NCBI GenBank assembly: GCA_019638285.1
Contig: JAHBUB010000024.1
Span: 1 to 53,110 of the forward strand
DNA length: 53,110 nucleotides
From: Cyclobacteriaceae bacterium
GTDB taxonomy: Bacteria; Bacteroidota; Bacteroidia; Cytophagales; Cyclobacteriaceae
Direction: 5' to 3'
Shown here: positions 1 to 10,259 of the stretch, one piece after another
How the letters are laid out: the number at the start of each line of letters is the position of its first letter
Position numbering within the stretch: the stretch's first letter is position 1
Program-made: the position numbers and the translations under genes
Notes under the pieces: generated by a model
The model's input: the letters and a program-made list of their open reading frames with translations, nothing else
What the model was told of the DNA's origin: nothing
Database searches by the model: none

Positions 1-2778
1 CCTGCGCTTGCGGCCTCCGCATCGGCTACCAGCAACTACAACGGATTCAACATAAAATGTAAAAATGAAAGCAATGGGGAGTTAACCGTAATTGCCAGTG
101 GTGGGACTGGCGCACTGACTTATGTGTTAGTAGAGGATTCCAACAACTTAACAGGAACAGCCTCTGGAGTCTTCCAGAATCTGCGGGCCGGAACGTATAC
201 CGTGCGGATTACAGACATCAACAATTGCTTTATTACCACGGCTCCCGTAACGCTCACACAACCAAATGATATTGTAATAGGGATCAATATTTCATCCAAC
301 TACAACGGGGAAGACATCAGTTGCTTTGGTGCCAGTGATGGGGCAATTAATCTGAGTGCGCCCGTAACGGGAGGAGCTGCTGGCTATACCTACGTACTGG
401 ATCAAGTGCCTTCAAATACGACAGGTCAGCTGACAGGCAATTTTACGGGCTTGATTGCGGGTGTGTATTCAGTGACGGTGACAGACGCAAATGGTTGTGC
501 AAAGCAATCACTTCCGGTGGTATTGCAGGATCCGCTTCCGCTGTTCCAGGGAATTATCGGATTGGATAAAAATATTTGTTTGGGTGCCGACCCGGCACCA
601 TTTACGGTCCTTGCCCCCGCGTTTGGTGGCATTGGTAACTATTTCTTCCAATGGCAGGAATCAACGGACAATGTTCTTTTCACGGACATACCATTTGAGA
701 ACAATCCAACGTATGATCCGCCTGTACTTGCACAAACGATGTACTATAAGCGCCTGGTAACTTCCGGAACCTGCCCTACACTGGAATCCAATGTAGTGAG
801 GGTAACGGTGAATCCATTGCCAACGGCAGCGCTGGCAGCCTCCAAATCACCGGTATGCGAGGGTGAGTTTTTTCTGCTCAACTTTACGTTTACAGGAACA
901 GCTCCGTTCTACTTCGACTACAACGATGGTACCACTTTCACAACCAATAGAATAGGATCTGCGTCAACGCCTGTTCCTGTGTTGGGAATTTCCAACACCA
1001 CCACCTATACGCTTACCCGAGTGAAAGATTTTAATGGTTGTGAAATATTCCCGAACCTGGCGGTTGTGGTTCCGGTGCGAAAAATCAGCGCGAACTTTGC
1101 AATTACCAGCTCTGGGTCACAGTGCAGTGGAAGTACATTTGACTTTGAGTGGACTGTGGATACGAATGTGGGTTACAAATGGTTCTGGCCGGATGGGGTG
1201 GTGGAAACAATTGCTCCTGGAGCAAGACCCAATGGACTCAATTCCATAAGCCATGTGATATCTGGAAGTAATACCACAGGTGACTTAAGTGTTCAGGTGA
1301 CCCTACAGGCCGAAAATCTAATTGAGAATTGCGGACCATTGGCGACTACAAAGAGTGTCACCATTTATCGCACGATTATCACCAATATCAACGCAGATAA
1401 AACACAAATGTGTAGCGGGGAATCGGTGAACTTGCAAAACAATACACAAGGTGCAAGTGCACACAGGTGGTTCTACCGCGAGCTGGGTAATGCAGGTCAG
1501 GAACTGGATGTACGCACCTCGGTAGCGGCCAGTAGTCAGAATTTTACAATTGTAAATAATACGGGCAATAATCCGCAGACCTATGAAATTGTATACCAGG
1601 CCAGCAATGCAAATTGTACAGCGCCCGATGTAATCAAGACCGTTGATGTATACCGTGGCGTGGTGGCAGATTTTAACCCCGGAGTCATTCCTCCGTTTGT
1701 GAACCAGCATTCCGTGGTTACGTTTAACAACACTTCTACACCAGTAGACGGTGCCGATTTTACCTACACATGGAATTTCGGATTTGACTCCGATTTGCAA
1801 TCGGTGGCAGACAACCCTGGACCTGTTACGGTGGATTTTATTACCAATCCGGGGAGCAGACAGATTACGTTAATAGCCACCAACCGATTAAATGCGGCCT
1901 GTACAGATACGGAAACGAAGCTGATTAATATTCCAGTGCCTCCGATAAGTGCCTCTTTCACAGCAACACCCGAGGAAGTTTGCTTCCCTGCCACGATTGC
2001 TATTTCAGAGAGTACGATTGCGGGTGAAGTGAATTTAATTCAGTGGAAAGTGTTAGATGAGACTGGCAGTGTCGCTGCCACCTCCAGTGCAATAAAACCG
2101 GAATTCCTGATCTCCAACCCCGGTAGTTATACGATCACTCTCACAGTATCCAATACGTTAACAAATCAGACGGTGACAGCGGTGCCGCAAACAGTAGTCT
2201 TGTATCCTGCTCCAATAGCATCATTCCAGGCACGACCCACTACCGTATTTGTGCCTGATACGGAGCTGACTACATTTAACTTTAGTACCGGAGCCAATGT
2301 GTACGCATGGGATTTTGGAGATGGCGAAACATCTGACTTGAGAGAGCCAACACACAAGTACAAAATAGAAGGTGTGTACGACCTTGTACTAATAGCCGGA
2401 TATGACCATGGTACCATTGTGTGTACTGATACTACTACACAGAAGATAGCAGCCAAGCAAGGTGGCCAGACCAAAATACCCAACGCGTTTACACCCAACC
2501 CGTCAGGACCTTCCGGTGGCATTAGTGGTGGCGGAGGAGGAGGTACCTTCAATGATGTGTTCCTACCAATTGTGAAGGGAGTGGAAGAATTTAATATGCA
2601 AATTTTTGATCGATGGGGTAACTTGATTTTCGAAAGCAATAGCTCTAATCAGGGATGGGATGGTTACGATAGAAATGGAAACATCCTGCCTGCCGGAGTA
2701 TATATTTACAAGTTAACATTGCGACTGTCTGATGGACAACGAACCACTCAGATAGGGGACATTACAATGATTCGATAA
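1..2778 (+). CDS. Secreted adhesin-like protein with SprB/PKD repeats and type B T9SS C-terminal domain (5' partial)
   Basis: The reading frame is open from the first base, so the gene begins upstream of the window; 925 residues are visible. Around bases 290-510 there is an SprB-type repeat (Asn-Gly-acidic start, Cys-Phe-Gly, ending in VTVTDANGC). PKD-like Ig folds follow, the clearest near bases 2290-2400 (WDFGDGETSD). The last ~100 residues, after a glycine-rich linker, match the gliding-motility-associated C-terminal domain (IPNAFTPNPSG, then DRWGNLIFES and GWDGYD). In this family that domain directs export by the type IX secretion system and cell-surface attachment. The next gene, 18 bases downstream, encodes a PorP/SprF-like protein, the usual partner of such substrates. 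The role in adhesion or gliding is inferred; the ligand is unknown. Confidence 0.9.
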   Translation, partial: PALAASASATSNYNGFNIKCKNESNGELTVIASGGTGALTYVLVEDSNNLTGTASGVFQNLRAGTYTVRITDINNCFITTAPVTLTQPNDIVIGINISSNYNGEDISCFGASDGAINLSAPVTGGAAGYTYVLDQVPSNTTGQLTGNFTGLIAGVYSVTVTDANGCAKQSLPVVLQDPLPLFQGIIGLDKNICLGADPAPFTVLAPAFGGIGNYFFQWQESTDNVLFTDIPFENNPTYDPPVLAQTMYYKRLVTSGTCPTLESNVVRVTVNPLPTAALAASKSPVCEGEFFLLNFTFTGTAPFYFDYNDGTTFTTNRIGSASTPVPVLGISNTTTYTLTRVKDFNGCEIFPNLAVVVPVRKISANFAITSSGSQCSGSTFDFEWTVDTNVGYKWFWPDGVVETIAPGARPNGLNSISHVISGSNTTGDLSVQVTLQAENLIENCGPLATTKSVTIYRTIITNINADKTQMCSGESVNLQNNTQGASAHRWFYRELGNAGQELDVRTSVAASSQNFTIVNNTGNNPQTYEIVYQASNANCTAPDVIKTVDVYRGVVADFNPGVIPPFVNQHSVVTFNNTSTPVDGADFTYTWNFGFDSDLQSVADNPGPVTVDFITNPGSRQITLIATNRLNAACTDTETKLINIPVPPISASFTATPEEVCFPATIAISESTIAGEVNLIQWKVLDETGSVAATSSAIKPEFLISNPGSYTITLTVSNTLTNQTVTAVPQTVVLYPAPIASFQARPTTVFVPDTELTTFNFSTGANVYAWDFGDGETSDLREPTHKYKIEGVYDLVLIAGYDHGTIVCTDTTTQKIAAKQGGQTKIPNAFTPNPSGPSGGISGGGGGGTFNDVFLPIVKGVEEFNMQIFDRWGNLIFESNSSNQGWDGYDRNGNILPAGVYIYKLTLRLSDGQRTTQIGDITMIR

Positions 2779-2796
2779 AAATTGTAAATTGGAACG

Positions 2797-3825
2797 ATGA
2801 AGAAGAGAATTGTAATTTGGATTTTTGCACTGTTGATAGGAGCTTCTGCTGTGGCTCAGGATCCTCAGTTCTCTCAATTCTATCAGGCTCCCCTTTATCT
2901 CAATCCTGGCTTTACCGGAATTACCCCCCAACAACGATTCGTAATAAACCATCGCATTCAATGGCCAAATCTTCCACAGGCTTTTTCTACCTATGCAGCC
3001 AGCTATGATATTTTTGTGGACGAGCTGAGGAGTGGTTTTGGAATTATGATGACCACCGATAAGATGGGCTCTGCCGGATGGCGGACCTCTACATTCGGAT
3101 TGTTATACAGTTATAAAGTGCGGGTAACAGACAACCTGGTTTTTTCACCGGGCCTAAGTTTTGGCTATGGTATCAATGGACTCGATCGCAGCAAACTTTC
3201 GATGGGGGATGGGTTGGAATTCAATGGCCAGTCATTGGATCCTGACTTGAACAGATTGGGAAATCAACAATATTTCGATTTTGGATCCGGATTTTTACTT
3301 TATACAAAATCACTTTGGTTGGGAGGGGCGTTTCACCATATGAACACACCCAACCTCTCCATTCTGAATAGTACCAGCAGGTTACCTATGAAAACCACGA
3401 TTCATGGGGGCGGACGAATTTCACTCTACAGTGGGTTCAGAACCAATTCCAAAGTTTCTTATATCACCCCCTCTTTTATTTATAGAAAACAAGGTCCCAT
3501 ATCGCAGTTAGATTTCGGATTGAACTATCACATCGACCCTGTGTCAATAGGAGTGTGGTACCGAGGAAAACCGTTTGAAACGAATGTGATTGGTACTGTA
3601 AATCAGGACGCCCTCATTTTTGTAATGGGCATCTACCTGGCCAATTTTAATGTGGGGTACAGCTACGACTTTTCAGTTTCTGAATTGTCTACCTCTTCTG
3701 GTGGCGCACATGAAATTTCCATTGTGTATGAATTTGCGGCCAAGCCGATATCCAGAAACGTGAAGAAAAGAAACAGGCTCATTCCATGCCCTACCTTCAA
3801 CCACAAACCTAATTTCTGGAATTAA
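2797..3825 (+). CDS. PorP/SprF-family type IX secretion outer-membrane protein
   Basis: This is a 342-residue protein with an N-terminal signal peptide ending near AVAQ, followed by the family's hallmark start (DPQFSQFYQAPLYLNPGFTG). The rest is rich in alternating aromatic strands, as expected of an outer-membrane beta-barrel, and ends with a short basic tail containing PCPTFNHK. SprF-like proteins are needed for secretion or surface attachment of SprB-like adhesins with type B C-terminal domains. The gene lies 18 bases after the adhesin and is probably cotranscribed with it. A paralogue at 7706-8722 shares the DPxFSQ..YLNPxFTG start and the PCPTFN tail, so the two are best read as dedicated partners of the two adhesins. 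Which of the PorP or SprF subgroups each belongs to cannot be settled from the sequence alone. Confidence 0.92.
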   Translation: MKKRIVIWIFALLIGASAVAQDPQFSQFYQAPLYLNPGFTGITPQQRFVINHRIQWPNLPQAFSTYAASYDIFVDELRSGFGIMMTTDKMGSAGWRTSTFGLLYSYKVRVTDNLVFSPGLSFGYGINGLDRSKLSMGDGLEFNGQSLDPDLNRLGNQQYFDFGSGFLLYTKSLWLGGAFHHMNTPNLSILNSTSRLPMKTTIHGGGRISLYSGFRTNSKVSYITPSFIYRKQGPISQLDFGLNYHIDPVSIGVWYRGKPFETNVIGTVNQDALIFVMGIYLANFNVGYSYDFSVSELSTSSGGAHEISIVYEFAAKPISRNVKKRNRLIPCPTFNHKPNFWN

Positions 3826-3845
3826 TCCCTCCAGGAAATCAATTT

Positions 3846-3852
3846 AACCTTG
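3846..3852 (+). promoter_or_regulatory. Possible -7 promoter element before the second adhesin
   Basis: TAACCTTG at about 3845-3852 matches seven of eight positions of the Bacteroidota -7 box TAnnTTTG. It sits in the 149-base gap between the first PorP/SprF gene and the second adhesin. No clear TTTG box is placed at the usual distance upstream, so the second adhesin/PorP pair may have its own weak promoter or may be read through from the first pair. Confidence 0.3.
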
Positions 3853-3974
3853 CATTCATCCATTGGTCGAGTAAATCAGATGAGATCTGGTTTTAACGGG
3901 TTCCTTTTTCAATTTTAAATTCATTAATAAGGTCTGAAGGTGGGCTTTGATCGGTATTGTAATCGATTGAAGAG

Positions 3975-6900
3975 ATGCGTTGTGTGTACAAAAGTGCCCT
4001 GTTGGGCTTATTGATTAGCTTTTCCCTAACTACCGCATGGGCCCAGTGCGGTGGGATCATGGAACCGGGCTTTGCGTTTCTTACCAGCAGCCGGGGGTGC
4101 GCTCCTTTTACAGTGAATATCCAGACATTGTATTTGTCCTCCGTGCCGGGTACACAATATTTTGTGGACTGGGGAGATGGGACGCCCGAAGAAACTTTTA
4201 TCCAGGCGGGCCCCACAGGAGTCAATATTTCACACCCTTATCCAAATTCTCCGGTGGAGTGTGGATACGATGTAGTCATTGATGCTTCCAATGCCTGCAA
4301 CCCACGGGGAAGTGTAGTCCCTATTACCACACAGGTAGTAGTGTGGACCAATGATGTGGTCTCTATTAACCCTGCTGTATTCCGGGTGTGTCAGGGCTTT
4401 GCAGCCGATGTGCTTTTTACAGATAACAGCGACTGGAATTGCTTTCCAAGATTAACAAGAGAAAACAATGAACCCAGATGGATACAATGGATGTATGGTA
4501 CAGGGGCTCCCGGGATACGCATCCCGGGCGTGGGGGTAAATGCAGTGGTACCCGGAGGATTTCCATACTTAGATCCAGCGCCTGTACGCAATCCCATTTA
4601 TCCTGTACTGGCTCCCGGTCAGGTGAGCTTGCCGGTGAATGTCCCCGTAACAGCTCCCATCGATATCGGCAAAGAGTTTGAGATCACATTGAAAAACTGG
4701 AACCAATGCAATGCCTATGATAATAATATTCTGGATGGGAATGCATTCAACCCGGTAAGTGGTGATGCAATCAATGGTGACAATGCTCCGCAGGTAATTA
4801 CTGCACGGATTGTGATTGTGGCTGCTCCGCAACCTGATTTTTTAACAAGACTGGGAGGAGCAGGGGGCCCCATCCAAAATGTGTTTTGTGTGGGTGACGA
4901 TATTTACTTTGATGATGAAACGCCTCCCATAGGAGAGGCTACGTTTCAATATACCTGGGAGTTTTTTGACAACAACACGGGGGTGGGAGTTCCGCTCAGT
5001 ACACCGAATGGTCAAAACCCCACGTTTGCCTATCCGACTTCAGGATTGAAATTGATCAGGTTGTCGATAAAGGATACCAATGCTGCGGGGAATTGTGTGG
5101 CCATTGTTGAAAAGACAATTACCATATCACCCTCGTTGATTGCACAAATAGGAGTAACCGATTTACTTAACAGCGCAATAACAGGAGATTTTTGTCAATC
5201 GGCCTTTGCTCCACTTTCAAATTTTGACGTGCGTTTTTCTGATATCTCCTCAGGGATAATTACACCGACCACACAATGGCGGTGGGAGTTCTATGATGAA
5301 ACCAACGCACTGATCCGTCAAGAGCCCTTGGGTGGAGGTTTTTCACTTGTTCCATTGGGCCCATTTGACAAAGTGTTTACCAATAGGGGGGTATACATGG
5401 TGCGGCTTATCGTAAGGGATAACATCACTTCTTGTGAATCAATCGATGAGGTGGCGATTCGGGTGTATGAAAACCCTGTCCCTCAATTTACAGCATCAAG
5501 GGTTTGTGAAGGGAACGACACTGAGTTCAATGAGTTTTCAACATTGAATGTCATTAATGGTGAGTCCATTACTTTGCGTGAATGGGATTTTGATTATGAT
5601 GGCGTCACTTTTACCAAAGACCCAGCCTTTGACAATCAAACCTCTTTTACCAAAAATTTAGGATTGGCAAACACGTATCAGGTCGCCCTTCGGGTTACCA
5701 CAGATAAAAATCATTGCAGCGACATCTGGGTGGTTCCGGTTACGGTAGATCCAATTCCCAATGCATCCATCACACCCGATGTGCTTTCGGGATGCAGTGT
5801 GCTTACTGTTACATTCACTAATAATTCGGTAGGGGGTCAACCCGATGTGATCGATCGGTTCGAGTGGGAGATAGACGAAAAGCTTGGCGCTGGATTTCAG
5901 TGGGTAGCCACACAAGATCCAACAGATCCGGGTTTTACCCCATCTTATGTTCATCATTTTGTCAACACCTCAATGGCCAACCGACAATTTGATATCAGAA
6001 TGCGTACGGTAACTGTAAATGACTGCGAGCGTGTTTCACCAATCACTTCGGTCACTGTTTTTCCTGGAACTGAATCTGGATTTATTGCTACGAATTATTC
6101 CCCGTTCAATGATAATTGTTCCCCACAATCGGTTGACTTTGCTGTGGATGCACTCACGCAGTCTTTAAGCCCCACAGATTACAGATGGCGAATCAGTGAC
6201 ACCGGAGGAATTGTTTCTGAAACAAGCACGGGAACAACACCAGCCTTTAGCTTCAACTTTGTAAACAGTACCCAATCCATAAAGGATTATTTTGTCACGT
6301 TGATCACCACGTTACCTTCTGGTTGTTATGGAGATTCCACACGAACCATTCGCATAAGCCCAAACCCAAACTCAAATTTTGAAATAGATACATTGTTGTT
6401 CGATTGTGAGTGGATGCGCTTGCGGTTGGAGGCCGATCAGAAGGGATTGGCCAATTATCATTGGACGGTACGCGAGAATGGAATAGTAGTGGCGAATATA
6501 AATAGTATGAATGATGAATTGAACTATGAGCTCAGCAGACCCGCATTTGGTGCGGCAGATGTTACCGTTCAGTTTAATTTGGAAACAAAAAACTTTGCGA
6601 ATTGTACCAGTCCTGTCAGTTCGAGGGTGGTAGTAATACCTGCGGGGGATGATATCAACACGTCATTCACGGCTTCACCCGCGAGTCAGTCCTTGCCCAA
6701 TGCGACAGTGACCATTGTAAATACGACCCACCCTGGTCCCTGGACTTACGCATGGGATTTTGGAGATGGAAGTACTTCTGCCGATCCAGGGGTATCCTCC
6801 CATACGTATGCCACCTATGGTACTTACACCATAAAATTGACGGTAACCCATGGGGTGTGCGTGGAGATGGCGATCAAGACAGTTACTATTCTTGCCATTC

Positions 6901-7709
6901 CTCCGATGGTTGATTTTTCTTATAATCCTGCTTCCGGTTGCGCCCCCCTTACGGTCCACTTTACAAATCTTTCACAGTTTGCCGAAGCCGATAAGTACCA
7001 ATGGGAGTTTGGTCAAGGACAGGCGACTTCAAAAGCCATTAATCCCACCTATACCTATTATGAGCCGGGCAAATATACCGTTTCACTCTCTGCATCAAAT
7101 GCCACGGGAACGGTGGTGAATGAAACAAAGGAAATGATCATTGAGGTTTTCCCGACACCAAGCGCACAATTTGATGTGAAGCCGCGGTTGGTTTTTATTC
7201 CGGGTGGAATCCTTTATACCAAAAACCAAAGCCTGCAGGCCACGCACTATGAATGGAATTTTGGGGATGGCGCCATTTCTCTGTCTCCTCAACCCCAACA
7301 CATCTACAAGGAGATAGGACAGTACGACATCCAATTGATTGCCTATAACCAGTTTGGGTGTGCAGACACCACCAAATTGGAAAGTATAGTCAGTGTGGAA
7401 ACAGGAGGTCAAGTATTAATACCCAATGCGTTTTCACCGAGCTTATCCGGAGCCACGGGTGGCAATGACCAAAGCAATGGAAAAAATGATGTGTTCCTGC
7501 CACTTACCAGGGGTGTGGTTGAGTTTGAAATGATGGTGTTCAACCGTTGGGGGGAATTGATGTTTCGAAGCACCGATCCAACGATTGGATGGGATGGATA
7601 CTACAACGGGAAACTGTGTCAACAGGATGTGTACATGTATAAACTATCTGCCTTGTATGAAAATGGGGAACGAGTGGTAAGGGTGGGAGATGTAAATCTG
7701 ATAAGATGA
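3975..7709 (+). CDS. Large PKD-repeat secreted protein with type B T9SS C-terminal domain
   Basis: This 1244-residue protein has a signal peptide (hydrophobic LLGLLISFSL, cleavage near TAWAQ). Multiple Ig/PKD-like modules follow. The last three are the clearest: YAWDFGDGSTS near base 6750, YQWEFGQGQAT near 7000, and YEWNFGDGAIS near 7250. The C-terminus is a gliding-motility-associated domain (IPNAFSPSLSG, FNRWGELMFRS, GWDGYYNG). It should be exported across the outer membrane by the type IX system and displayed on the surface. The stop codon overlaps the start of the next PorP/SprF gene by four bases, implying translational coupling. It has the same layout as the first adhesin but differs greatly in its repeat region, so the pair is an old duplication. 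Ligand and phenotype are unknown. Confidence 0.92.
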   Translation: MRCVYKSALLGLLISFSLTTAWAQCGGIMEPGFAFLTSSRGCAPFTVNIQTLYLSSVPGTQYFVDWGDGTPEETFIQAGPTGVNISHPYPNSPVECGYDVVIDASNACNPRGSVVPITTQVVVWTNDVVSINPAVFRVCQGFAADVLFTDNSDWNCFPRLTRENNEPRWIQWMYGTGAPGIRIPGVGVNAVVPGGFPYLDPAPVRNPIYPVLAPGQVSLPVNVPVTAPIDIGKEFEITLKNWNQCNAYDNNILDGNAFNPVSGDAINGDNAPQVITARIVIVAAPQPDFLTRLGGAGGPIQNVFCVGDDIYFDDETPPIGEATFQYTWEFFDNNTGVGVPLSTPNGQNPTFAYPTSGLKLIRLSIKDTNAAGNCVAIVEKTITISPSLIAQIGVTDLLNSAITGDFCQSAFAPLSNFDVRFSDISSGIITPTTQWRWEFYDETNALIRQEPLGGGFSLVPLGPFDKVFTNRGVYMVRLIVRDNITSCESIDEVAIRVYENPVPQFTASRVCEGNDTEFNEFSTLNVINGESITLREWDFDYDGVTFTKDPAFDNQTSFTKNLGLANTYQVALRVTTDKNHCSDIWVVPVTVDPIPNASITPDVLSGCSVLTVTFTNNSVGGQPDVIDRFEWEIDEKLGAGFQWVATQDPTDPGFTPSYVHHFVNTSMANRQFDIRMRTVTVNDCERVSPITSVTVFPGTESGFIATNYSPFNDNCSPQSVDFAVDALTQSLSPTDYRWRISDTGGIVSETSTGTTPAFSFNFVNSTQSIKDYFVTLITTLPSGCYGDSTRTIRISPNPNSNFEIDTLLFDCEWMRLRLEADQKGLANYHWTVRENGIVVANINSMNDELNYELSRPAFGAADVTVQFNLETKNFANCTSPVSSRVVVIPAGDDINTSFTASPASQSLPNATVTIVNTTHPGPWTYAWDFGDGSTSADPGVSSHTYATYGTYTIKLTVTHGVCVEMAIKTVTILAIPPMVDFSYNPASGCAPLTVHFTNLSQFAEADKYQWEFGQGQATSKAINPTYTYYEPGKYTVSLSASNATGTVVNETKEMIIEVFPTPSAQFDVKPRLVFIPGGILYTKNQSLQATHYEWNFGDGAISLSPQPQHIYKEIGQYDIQLIAYNQFGCADTTKLESIVSVETGGQVLIPNAFSPSLSGATGGNDQSNGKNDVFLPLTRGVVEFEMMVFNRWGELMFRSTDPTIGWDGYYNGKLCQQDVYMYKLSALYENGERVVRVGDVNLIR

Positions 7710-8722
7710 GAGGATATTTTTTGTTTATATTTTTGCTGTGGTTTAGTCTTGCGAAAGCACAGGACCCTGAGTTTTCTCAATACTATGCGGCTCCCCTATA
7801 CTTAAATCCTGCCTTTACGGGCACCACGATCGATCATCGATTTATGGCCAACTACAGAAACCAATGGCCAAACGTGGCGCGTGGTTACGAGTCCTATGCA
7901 TTTTCGTACGACTACAACATGGACTACTACAACAGTGGGGTAGGCTTTATGGCAGTAGTAGACAAGGCGGGAACGGCAGGAATGAAATCCAGTCAGTTTA
8001 ATTTCTTGTATTCCTACAAGTGGAATGTGAACGACAAGTGGGTGATTTCCTCAGGGCTTAATTTTGGGTATGCGTTTAGAAGCATTGACTTCAATAAACT
8101 TTTATTTGGAGATCAACTTCAGTTTGATGCCAGCGGATCAACTCCCAGTGATGATGCGGCCCTATTTAATTTGGGAAATGCCAGCTATTTTGATTTCAAT
8201 GCAGGCATGTTGATCTACAACCAAATGTTCTGGGTAGGATTTGCATCCAGTCATATCAACCGACCCAATCGTTCTTTGGTCAATGAGGAAGCAAGCATTC
8301 CCATCAAAACTACTTTTCATGGAGGCATTCGGATACCACTCTATTGGGGCCCGTTTAAAAGAGATCACATTTCAGTGTTGTCTCCATCGTTTGTATACAA
8401 GCAACAAGGAAATTTTAGTCAACTGGATGTGGGGGCTTACTTTCTCTACGATCCCATTGCGCTGGGCTTGTGGTACCGCGGTATTCCTATTAAACAAAAT
8501 GTAAAAGACAACATCAGCCAGGATGCGGTGGTGGTGATCCTTGGGTTTCAATTTGAAAAAATAGAAATCGCCTATGGGTATGATTTTACTGTGTCAGAAT
8601 TGGGCCCCATTTCAGGAGGTACACATGAAGTGTCACTGCAATACAAACTGGACATTTACTCAGGTTCCAAAACCAGGAAAAAACAGAAGTTCATCCCTTG
8701 CCCCACATTCAATAAAAGATAG
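7706..8722 (+). CDS. PorP/SprF-family type IX secretion outer-membrane protein (second copy)
   Basis: The protein has 338 residues: a signal peptide (FLFIFLLWFSLAKAQ), then DPEFSQYYAAPLYLNPAFTG, which closely parallels the start of the first copy. A beta-rich barrel-like body follows, and the tail ends PCPTFNKR. Its ATG overlaps the TGA of the preceding adhesin (ATGA), strong evidence that the two are made together. The family assists type IX secretion or surface retention of type B substrates. Similarity to the paralogue at 2797-3825 runs over the whole length, including a GGxHE motif near the end (GGAHEIS there, GGTHEVS here). Function is assigned by family and context. Confidence 0.92.
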   Translation: MRGYFLFIFLLWFSLAKAQDPEFSQYYAAPLYLNPAFTGTTIDHRFMANYRNQWPNVARGYESYAFSYDYNMDYYNSGVGFMAVVDKAGTAGMKSSQFNFLYSYKWNVNDKWVISSGLNFGYAFRSIDFNKLLFGDQLQFDASGSTPSDDAALFNLGNASYFDFNAGMLIYNQMFWVGFASSHINRPNRSLVNEEASIPIKTTFHGGIRIPLYWGPFKRDHISVLSPSFVYKQQGNFSQLDVGAYFLYDPIALGLWYRGIPIKQNVKDNISQDAVVVILGFQFEKIEIAYGYDFTVSELGPISGGTHEVSLQYKLDIYSGSKTRKKQKFIPCPTFNKR

Positions 8723-8793
8723 TATTGGGGTTTTGGTGATGAAATGCAAGAGCGGTCAATCAACCAAAAACCTCAATTATCTCTCTAAAACCT

Positions 8794-8801
8794 TACCTTT
8801 G
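8794..8801 (+). promoter_or_regulatory. -7 promoter element for the CCA-adding enzyme gene
   Basis: TACCTTTG matches the Bacteroidota -7 consensus TAnnTTTG exactly and lies 25 bases before the ATG at 8827, giving a short 5' leader. A clear -33 TTTG is not visible at the expected distance, so strength cannot be judged. Confidence 0.5.
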
Positions 8802-8826
8802 CAGCTTATTTGCTTTTGAGTAAGGT

Positions 8827-10245
8827 ATGAATTTTTCCTCCAAACTAGATAGTAATCAGGTATTTACAACCATAGGAGAGGCGGCCGATAGGCTGGGTGT
8901 GGAGTGCTATGTGGTGGGTGGTTATGTGCGTGACCTTATTTTAGACAGACAAGGCAAAGACATCGATTTTGTGTGTGTGGGAAGTGGAATAGCCCTTGCG
9001 CAGGAAGTAGCCAAATCATTGGGGGGCAAGCGGGTTACTATTTTTAAGAATTTTGGTACGGCAAGAATTGATTGGGAGGGATTTGAATTGGAGTTTGTGG
9101 GGGCCAGGAAAGAATCGTACAGGGAAGACTCAAGAAAACCATTAGTAGAGGATGGCACTTTAGAGGACGATCAGAACAGGAGGGATTTCACCATCAATGC
9201 CATGGCCATAGGATTGAACGCTGAAAACTGGGGAACGCTGATGGATCCCTTTGACGGGCGAACGGATATAAAAAAGAAAATTATTCGCACGCCATTGGCA
9301 CCTGAAATAACATTTTCGGATGATCCGTTGCGAATGATGCGTGCCATACGATTTGCAGCTCAATTGAATTTCGATATTGAGGCAATCACGTTTGAGGCCA
9401 TTAGCAAGAATGCATCTCGGCTGAAGATCGTTTCTATGGAGCGAATAATAGACGAGCTAAATAAAATCATACGCACATCAACACCTTCGTATGGATTTAA
9501 ATTGCTTTTTCACAGTGGCTTGCTAAAAGAATTTTTCCCTGAAATGGTGGAACTGCATGGAGTGGAAAACATTGACAACAAAGGGCATAAAGACAATTTC
9601 TATCACACACTGCAAGTACTGGACAACACGGCCAAAACATCAGACGATTTATGGTTGCGGTGGGCTGCCATTCTTCACGATATTGCCAAGCCCGCTACCA
9701 AAAGATTTGACAAGGTGCATGGCTGGACCTTTCACGGACATGAGGACAAGGGTGCACGCATGGTTCCTAAAATATTTCGCAGGTTAAAATTGCCTTTGGA
9801 TGAAAGGATGGACTTTGTTCAGAAATTGGTCCGTTTGCACCTTCGTCCCATTGCCCTGGCCAAAGAAATAGTGACAGACGCTGCAGTGAGAAGATTGCTA
9901 TTTGAAGCAGGAGAGGACACAGAGGCACTGATGCTTTTATGCCGCGCAGACATTACATCAAAAAATGATGAAAAGGTTTCCAGGTACCTCAGAAACTTTG
10001 ATCTGGTGGAGGAAAGAATGGTGGCAGTAGAAGAAAAAGACAAAGTAAGAAGCTTTCAGCCCCCCATTAAAGGGGATGAGATTATTGAATTATTTAATAT
10101 TCCCCCAGGCCGGGTAGTAGGAGAAATAAAAGAACAAATAAAAGATGCGATATTAGATGGCGAAATTGAAAATGACAGAGAGCAGGCCTATGCCCTTATG
10201 TTGAAAATTGCACAAAAAAAAGGATTAACTCAAATCGATAAATAA
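8827..10245 (+). CDS. cca: CCA tRNA nucleotidyltransferase with HD domain
   Basis: The enzyme adds or repairs the 3'-CCA end of tRNAs using CTP and ATP in the cytoplasm. The 472-residue product has the class II polymerase-beta-like head: GGYVRD at residues 31-36 and the metal-binding DxD pair at D45/D47. RRDFTINAMA follows, and then the neck region. An HD phosphohydrolase domain comes next, with H284-D285 in AAILHDIAKP. Length and domain order fit the Bacteroidota CCA-adding/poly(A)-polymerase-like family. It is followed after 14 bases by a TPR protein and may share a transcript with it. A poly(A) polymerase role cannot be excluded from sequence alone, but no other candidate CCA enzyme lies in the window. 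Confidence 0.93.
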   Translation: MNFSSKLDSNQVFTTIGEAADRLGVECYVVGGYVRDLILDRQGKDIDFVCVGSGIALAQEVAKSLGGKRVTIFKNFGTARIDWEGFELEFVGARKESYREDSRKPLVEDGTLEDDQNRRDFTINAMAIGLNAENWGTLMDPFDGRTDIKKKIIRTPLAPEITFSDDPLRMMRAIRFAAQLNFDIEAITFEAISKNASRLKIVSMERIIDELNKIIRTSTPSYGFKLLFHSGLLKEFFPEMVELHGVENIDNKGHKDNFYHTLQVLDNTAKTSDDLWLRWAAILHDIAKPATKRFDKVHGWTFHGHEDKGARMVPKIFRRLKLPLDERMDFVQKLVRLHLRPIALAKEIVTDAAVRRLLFEAGEDTEALMLLCRADITSKNDEKVSRYLRNFDLVEERMVAVEEKDKVRSFQPPIKGDEIIELFNIPPGRVVGEIKEQIKDAILDGEIENDREQAYALMLKIAQKKGLTQIDK

Positions 10246-10259
10246 ATTAGAAAGACTGT

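Noticed and set aside
1318-1800. Long antisense open frames within the adhesin genes
   Set aside because: They lack family features and follow the third-position pattern of the sense gene. Shadows of the true reading frame.
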